IMG/VR virus record: IMGVR_UViG_3300025853_000035
Location: 64,001 to 128,000 of that record
Strand: one strand, 5' to 3'
Length of the DNA: 64,000 bases
DNA from: a virus
Below the pieces are notes generated by a model that was given only the letters and a program-made list of their open reading frames with translations, was not told the origin of the DNA and ran no database searches. Shown piece by piece: positions 60,901 through 64,000 of this stretch. Both the position numbers and the translations under genes were made by a program. The first letter of the stretch is position 1, and each line of letters begins with the position of its first letter.

Positions 60901-62924
60901 ACGGCGATGGAGGTGGCGACACTGTTGCGGAACGCCAGCATCGAAGTCGCAGCGACGCGAGCATAGCCGCTCAATCCCTGCATCGCCTGCGACGAGGCGA
61001 TCAGGTTGAACTTCTGGCCGGCCAGCATCGCCGAGAAGCTGGCACCGGCCGTGCGGGCAGCGCCGAGCGCGCCGACAAGCTGGAGCAGCGGCGTGACCAT
61101 GAAGCGACCGATCTGGAGGGTGGCCGACATGATCATCCACTTACCCATCAGATTGAGCGTGGTGGACAGCGGTCCCTTGATCGAATCCCAATTCTCGAAA
61201 AGCCAGTTGAACGCGTTGGACAGGCTATCGACAGCCTTCTTCAAGCCCTCGCCGATCGCGGTGGCGTAGCGGTCGATCGCCGCCGGGTCCATCCGGTCGG
61301 TGATGCTACGCAGCAGGTTCGCGAAGGCTTCGTTACCACCGCGTTCGCCGACTGCCTGATAGAACTCGTTGACCTTGTTCTTGAGAACAGTCATCTGGAA
61401 CGAAGGGCGATCCATCGCCTGTGCCATGGCCGGACCGAAGTCCTGCTTCATGCGGTCAGCGACGTGCTTGAGGACGCCCTGTGCGTCGAGCGCCTTTTTC
61501 TTGAGGCCGTCTTCCAGCGTCATCCCCAGCGACTTGGCGTATTCGGCGGCATAGGCCATCGCGCCCGGCAGCTTTTCGTTAAGCTGCTGGTTGAGTTCTT
61601 CGGCCGACAGATAGCCCTTGTTCATGACCTGTTGCAGCGCCAGCCACACGTCATTCTGCCCTGCGGTCGTAACACCGAGAACAGCCATGGAGGTCGAGAA
61701 GCCTTCGAAGATGTGCTGCGTCTGCGAGACCGTCATGCCGGTCTTGTTCGCGGCGATCGCGACCTTACCGAAGCCTTGGGCAGCAGCCAGCGCGTCCATA
61801 CCGAACTTGTTGGCGGTCTGGTTGATGTAGCTAAGCTGCGTGTTCGCGAAGGCGGTTTCCTTGTTCATGACGCTCATCTGCGCCTTGAACTGGATTGCCG
61901 CGTTCGCGGCCTCGAAGAAGTTACGTCCGACTTCGGCGATCGTCAGCGATCCCAGCAGCGATCGCAGCAAGGAGCCAACTTGGAAGGTAGCCGAGAATGC
62001 GTTTTGCAGCCCCATCATCTGGAGCGACGCGCCTTGCGCCTGCGAGCCTACACGGCCGAGTGATCCGCCCAGACCACCGAGGCCCGAGCGGAGTCCGCCA
62101 AGGGACTTCCCGGCGTTGGCTGCGGCGTTTGCGATGGCGTGAAGCGCGGTGGCAACCTGCGTCGCGTTCGGCGGCACACGCATGGAAGCGACTGCCGCAA
62201 CGAAGGATTGCAGGTTACGGATTTGAGCCTGAGTGGGAGCACGGAACGAACCGATCGCGCCGAGGGTCGCGTAGAAGTTGCCCGATCCGCTGAGGTTGTT
62301 GAATCGGAACTGACGCATGGCCATCGCCAACGCGTTGAGGTTCGTGATCTGGTTCGCCGACGGCGCACGCAGGCCCTTCATCGCGCCCGAGATGGTGTTG
62401 ATCCCAGCAGCGGCCGACGAGAGATTCTTGATTCCGGCAAGCGCGTTCAGGCCCGGCGCAGCCTTGAGGCCGGCAGCACCGAACGCAGCGAGATTTTTGG
62501 CTTGGGTTTGCGACGGGGCCTTGAACCCGTTCATGGCTTCGGTCAGGCCCTTCAACGACTTGACCGAGCGATAGGCCGCCGACAGGTCGGGTAGGCCGCT
62601 CAGGGTCGAGAAGAACTTCTTCGCGTTGGCGCTTTGCGCTTGGCTCGGGGCCTTGAAGCCGACCATAGCCGACGACAAGGCGGACAGCTTCTTAGCTGCG
62701 CCCGTGTCGATGTCGATCTTGGAGAATGCCTGAACCGACTTCTTGAAAGCGTTCAGGGCTTGGGGGTTGGAGGACGCCTTGGCGACGCCCTTCATCGTCT
62801 TATCGACGTGAGCTTCGAACTGACTCAGGGACTTGAAAATGCCATCGACAGCCGCCCGGTAGTCGCGAAAACCTTTCGCGACCCCGGTGGTGTCAACTAC
62901 AAACTTCATGCCATGGGTGTCCAT
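57987..62924 (-). CDS. Tape measure protein
   Basis: A 1645-residue tail length protein. Residues 1-330 contain repeated units ending in G-F-K-A-P-S-Q-x-Q or L-R-A-P-S-A-N-Q. A tape-measure core follows (YINQTANKFGMDALAAAQGFGKVAIAAN in outline), then hydrophobic segments (about 620-780), long coiled coils and a Gly-rich end (MLGSTLGKAIGGKTGAAIGG). Its size predicts a long tail, roughly 200-250 nm by usual scaling. MKFVVD five residues in is an alternative start. Confidence 0.92.
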   Translation of the reverse strand: MDTHGMKFVVDTTGVAKGFRDYRAAVDGIFKSLSQFEAHVDKTMKGVAKASSNPQALNAFKKSVQAFSKIDIDTGAAKKLSALSSAMVGFKAPSQAQSANAKKFFSTLSGLPDLSAAYRSVKSLKGLTEAMNGFKAPSQTQAKNLAAFGAAGLKAAPGLNALAGIKNLSSAAAGINTISGAMKGLRAPSANQITNLNALAMAMRQFRFNNLSGSGNFYATLGAIGSFRAPTQAQIRNLQSFVAAVASMRVPPNATQVATALHAIANAAANAGKSLGGLRSGLGGLGGSLGRVGSQAQGASLQMMGLQNAFSATFQVGSLLRSLLGSLTIAEVGRNFFEAANAAIQFKAQMSVMNKETAFANTQLSYINQTANKFGMDALAAAQGFGKVAIAANKTGMTVSQTQHIFEGFSTSMAVLGVTTAGQNDVWLALQQVMNKGYLSAEELNQQLNEKLPGAMAYAAEYAKSLGMTLEDGLKKKALDAQGVLKHVADRMKQDFGPAMAQAMDRPSFQMTVLKNKVNEFYQAVGERGGNEAFANLLRSITDRMDPAAIDRYATAIGEGLKKAVDSLSNAFNWLFENWDSIKGPLSTTLNLMGKWMIMSATLQIGRFMVTPLLQLVGALGAARTAGASFSAMLAGQKFNLIASSQAMQGLSGYARVAATSMLAFRNSVATSIAVSRAAGLSFAATAASLMTLNNAGLAAAAGLRGLVNLLGGPVILTMAAVAASGYMLWDQWNEGTKAITGTEEASKKIKDRLNEVTTSLYLNNAAAIEARNKQSGLGGVMGLVTTAMEIYRQKMDEVTGGLWSQADAVRNLAIEKAKLAVTEARANLTASQMETPDELFAQGRNLRKNGRGWFQKGVLGTYSTLRGYGEQFSSWSGIDPSVEDKRSAVATNRNTLAQAEATLAQAQGTTTMDIVDGMKRDRERWAAGVTKPDRVTPTEKGDGAGKAAREAKALSTAVDGLMRKLSESNDLWKLSQDYVADLTSEARTLLNDGSFKQWSQNLQTDFKAGKVSADSLIKSLEQPGAISQKTLTELKNRYGTDVQGIIDMLRAQQADYEDAVKDATIKQIDRQLVYLDRAMNRLADNSPAIKLNIDFAADMQAGAKGLMSKDQFVGFTDTLRGLRAGTVSAEAATAEFNTRLLASADITKLTKEQTDALTAATNRNLAALNYQKAQAAENAAFGATRLRQMREENAVLMLNASQQSIYSDVLEEVRTRLEKGESVTQAQIQGYVRQAEALSSLNDQLKRNKEFFENNGIRSYLNGLKSVGEAANELDKNVLQSLEDQLFNLGTKGKFSFKAIFDTIQQGLIRASSQKITEGITKMFTSKEDRENGTASPMGKLFEMIGLGKYEPKQAAPLGSSAASAMWVQLVNGISPTTGQQTAINPTTGLPNNAAVSGTDPASTIVNAVASITGGNAAGTTTSTTGSSTPPPAVTEAATQTAQTFGSSLTSLMPAIGASFSSAFNGPIAGISQMFAQMLAQQMTGGTGGGMGSTLGAVGGMLGSTLGKAIGGKTGAAIGGALGTIAGTVGGAYLGGFKEGGIVGSPVTKSFATPSMFVNAPHYKEGTANTSGGIPAVLHDNEAVIPLSRGRKVPVDLGGAAKKGTQVNQVFNIQTPDANSFRKSDQQIASNMHAQAARAYRRNN

Positions 62925-62927
62925 GGG

Positions 62928-63352
62928 TTAGCTCACCTGTTTTCTTGGAGGGGATCGCCGTCCGCCACCGCGAGGCGGGGAGTGGGACGGAGGAGGAGGG
63001 GCTGGGGTGGTTTTGTTTTCCCGTTCCGATTTCTCGACGTAAGCCTTCATCCAAGCGGCATCGAGCGCGTCGAGGAGTCGAAGGAGCCGTTCCCGCTCGT
63101 TGAGCGTGGTGATGCCTTTCAGTCGGCAGTAGGCTTCGATTTCGATATAGGAGAAGGGGAGGTAGCCTCCCATGCCGGCCACGGGGCGGCGGGCGTTTAG
63201 ATCGGTGAAGGCTTTCCACACCCAAAAGAGGTGCGGCGAAAGCACTGGTTCGTCCTCAAGGGTCTTGACCCTGATCCCTTTTTCCTCCTGAACCTTCCGC
63301 AGCCACTCCGAATTTTTCGAAGTGGTGCGGGAGGACCAGTTCAGGTAGGCGA
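62928..63352 (-). CDS. Tail assembly chaperone, frameshift extension (gpGT-like C-terminal part)
   Basis: This frame continues from gpG by a -1 shift at GGGAAAC (63356-63362). The fusion reads ...E-G-N-L-I-A-Y-L-N-W-S-S-R and goes on through HLFWVWKAFTDLNARRP to a Pro/Arg-rich tail. The stretch from 63352 to the first ATG (63245) is open and protein-like with no start codon signal, so it is made only as a fusion. The extension binds the tape measure in other siphophages. Confidence 0.8.
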
Positions 63353-63757
63353 TCAGTTTCCCTCGTCGGCCTCGGCCTTGGCGGCTTCGAAGGCCGCGTC
63401 ATTGGAGGCCATGCGGATGATCAGGGCGAAGAAGCCTTCCAGCTTCTTGTCGCTGAACAGCGCCTTGGCGTTATCGACGGTGAAGGCGATGTCTTCCTTG
63501 CCGCCGCGATCCTTGATGCCGGTCCAGCCCTTGACGATGTGTTCGGCATAGAAGCGGACGTTGAGCGCCTTGTTCTCTTCCTCGGTCAGCTTGCCGCCGG
63601 CATTGAGGCGCGGGCTGTAAGGCTCCATCATGCGCTCAAAAGCGCGCCGGGCCTTTTCGCCGCCCATCGGCAGCAGCGTGATCGAAGCCGTGTCGCTCAG
63701 CGGGAACGTCTTCGGGGTGTCTTCGAGGTTACGCTCAAATGCTTCGTAAATATCCAT
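63353..63757 (-). CDS. Tail assembly chaperone (gpG-like)
   Basis: A 134-residue acidic helical protein (MDIYEAFERNLEDTPKTFPL...) just upstream of the tape measure, the place of lambda gpG. Its last codons GAG GGA AAC TGA carry the slippery heptamer G-GGA-AAC directly before the stop, allowing a -1 shift into the frame at 62928-63352. Confidence 0.82.
   Translation of the reverse strand: MDIYEAFERNLEDTPKTFPLSDTASITLLPMGGEKARRAFERMMEPYSPRLNAGGKLTEEENKALNVRFYAEHIVKGWTGIKDRGGKEDIAFTVDNAKALFSDKKLEGFFALIIRMASNDAAFEAAKAEADEGN
63356..63362 (-). promoter_or_regulatory. Programmed -1 ribosomal frameshift site GGGAAAC
   Basis: A perfect X-XXY-YYZ heptamer in the zero frame at the very end of the gpG-like gene, followed at once by TGA. 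The -1 frame is open for about 140 codons. Confidence 0.85.
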
Positions 63758-63770
63758 GTCGGGTATTCAT

Positions 63771-63808
63771 CCTTGTCGGGGAGGGGTGGGGACGGCCTCC
63801 CGACAAGG
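63771..63808 (-). terminator. Strong hairpin between tail genes
   Basis: CCTTGTCGGG-AGG pairs with CC-CCCGACAAGG across a C-rich loop, just upstream of the gpG-like gene. No T run. It probably attenuates or processes the message downstream of the abundant major tail protein gene expected further right. Confidence 0.5.
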
Positions 63809-63985
63809 CCGCCCCCGTTTCGCCAGCGAAAATTGATGTCGGGAAAGCTGGTAAGGCGGAGGTCGGCTCCGCCAATTCGGTGGGGGCGGTCAGCCGCCGG
63901 GAAGTTCTTCGGGGAGGTGGTCAGCCACCGGGAACGTCTTCAATGAAGGCGCTCCCGGCATCCTCTCGGAGGATCAGCCGCGCCA
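63809..63985. other. Short spacer with no supported gene
   Basis: No convincing protein frame. A 21-codon frame starts at the ATG overlapping the upstream stop (TAATG), starting MARLILRED and ending VPGG. Two near-copies of a CCGGGAA / GGTCAGCC word lie here. Confidence 0.4.
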
Positions 63986-64000
63986 TTACAGCGCGGTGAT
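63986..64000 (-). CDS. C-terminal end of an upstream tail gene (partial)
   Basis: Only the last codons (I-T-A-L-stop) lie in the window. By position it should be the major tail protein or a neighbour; the sequence here cannot prove it. Confidence 0.35.
   Translation of the reverse strand: MTAL

Overview
The window is part of a double-stranded DNA tailed phage genome, most likely a long-tailed siphophage of an alphaproteobacterium. Genes are closely packed with ATGA, GTGA and TGATG overlaps. The tail module (tape measure, DUF2460, DUF2163, NlpC/P60 peptidase, giant hub) has the gene order of the Rhodobacter capsulatus gene transfer agent and related alphaproteobacterial siphophages. Base composition is GC-rich. 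No host genes, rRNA or CRISPR array were seen. The 64-kb window does not hold the whole genome: capsid, terminase and portal genes are absent and a tail gene is cut at the right edge.

Layout. (1) 1-6840, minus strand: an RNA-rich region with about 18 tRNA genes in two clusters, most with an encoded CCA. Between the clusters sits a five-gene cassette (YgiB-like lipoprotein, YgiC-like ATP-grasp enzyme with a frameshift, small protein, miniature K+ channel, zinc-ribbon Nudix hydrolase). A protein-free, promoter-driven stretch of about 1 kb (about 5490-6490) encloses a tRNA-like domain and looks like a large structured RNA of the GOLLD/ROOL kind. (2) 6837-9124, minus strand: small proteins and a catalytic-domain-only tyrosine recombinase. 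(3) 9205-37180, plus strand: the early/middle region for replication, recombination and nucleotide metabolism. It holds an SNF2 helicase, HD hydrolase, dCMP deaminase, adenine methyltransferase, T7-type DNA polymerase, DnaQ-like exonuclease, Fe-S PD-(D/E)XK nuclease, Dda-like helicase, dNMP kinase, three MazG-like proteins, a class II aaRS-like protein, NrdA/NrdB/glutaredoxin and a CI-like repressor. A perfect 735-bp tandem duplication lies at 24413-25882. (4) A bidirectional terminator at 37205-37236 separates the two converging arms. (5) 37235-64000, minus strand: small genes, DNA ligase, ThyX, lysis genes (nested spanins, amidase endolysin), fibres and tail genes up to the tail-assembly chaperone with its -1 frameshift site.

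Transcription appears to be organised by one recurring promoter type: TTGACA, a 16-17 bp spacer and a weak T-A-rich -10. It is often preceded directly by the element ACCGACATTCTnAC. Divergent promoters at 9150-9200 separate the left minus-strand block from the long plus-strand block.

Working together, the nucleotide genes (RNR, ThyX, dCMP deaminase, dNMP kinase, MazG-like proteins, HD hydrolase) would supply and police the dNTP pool for the phage polymerase. The tRNA set and the aaRS-like protein point to translational adjustment. The integrase and repressor suggest a temperate or formerly temperate ancestry. All functional names come from reading the sequence by eye; no database search was run.
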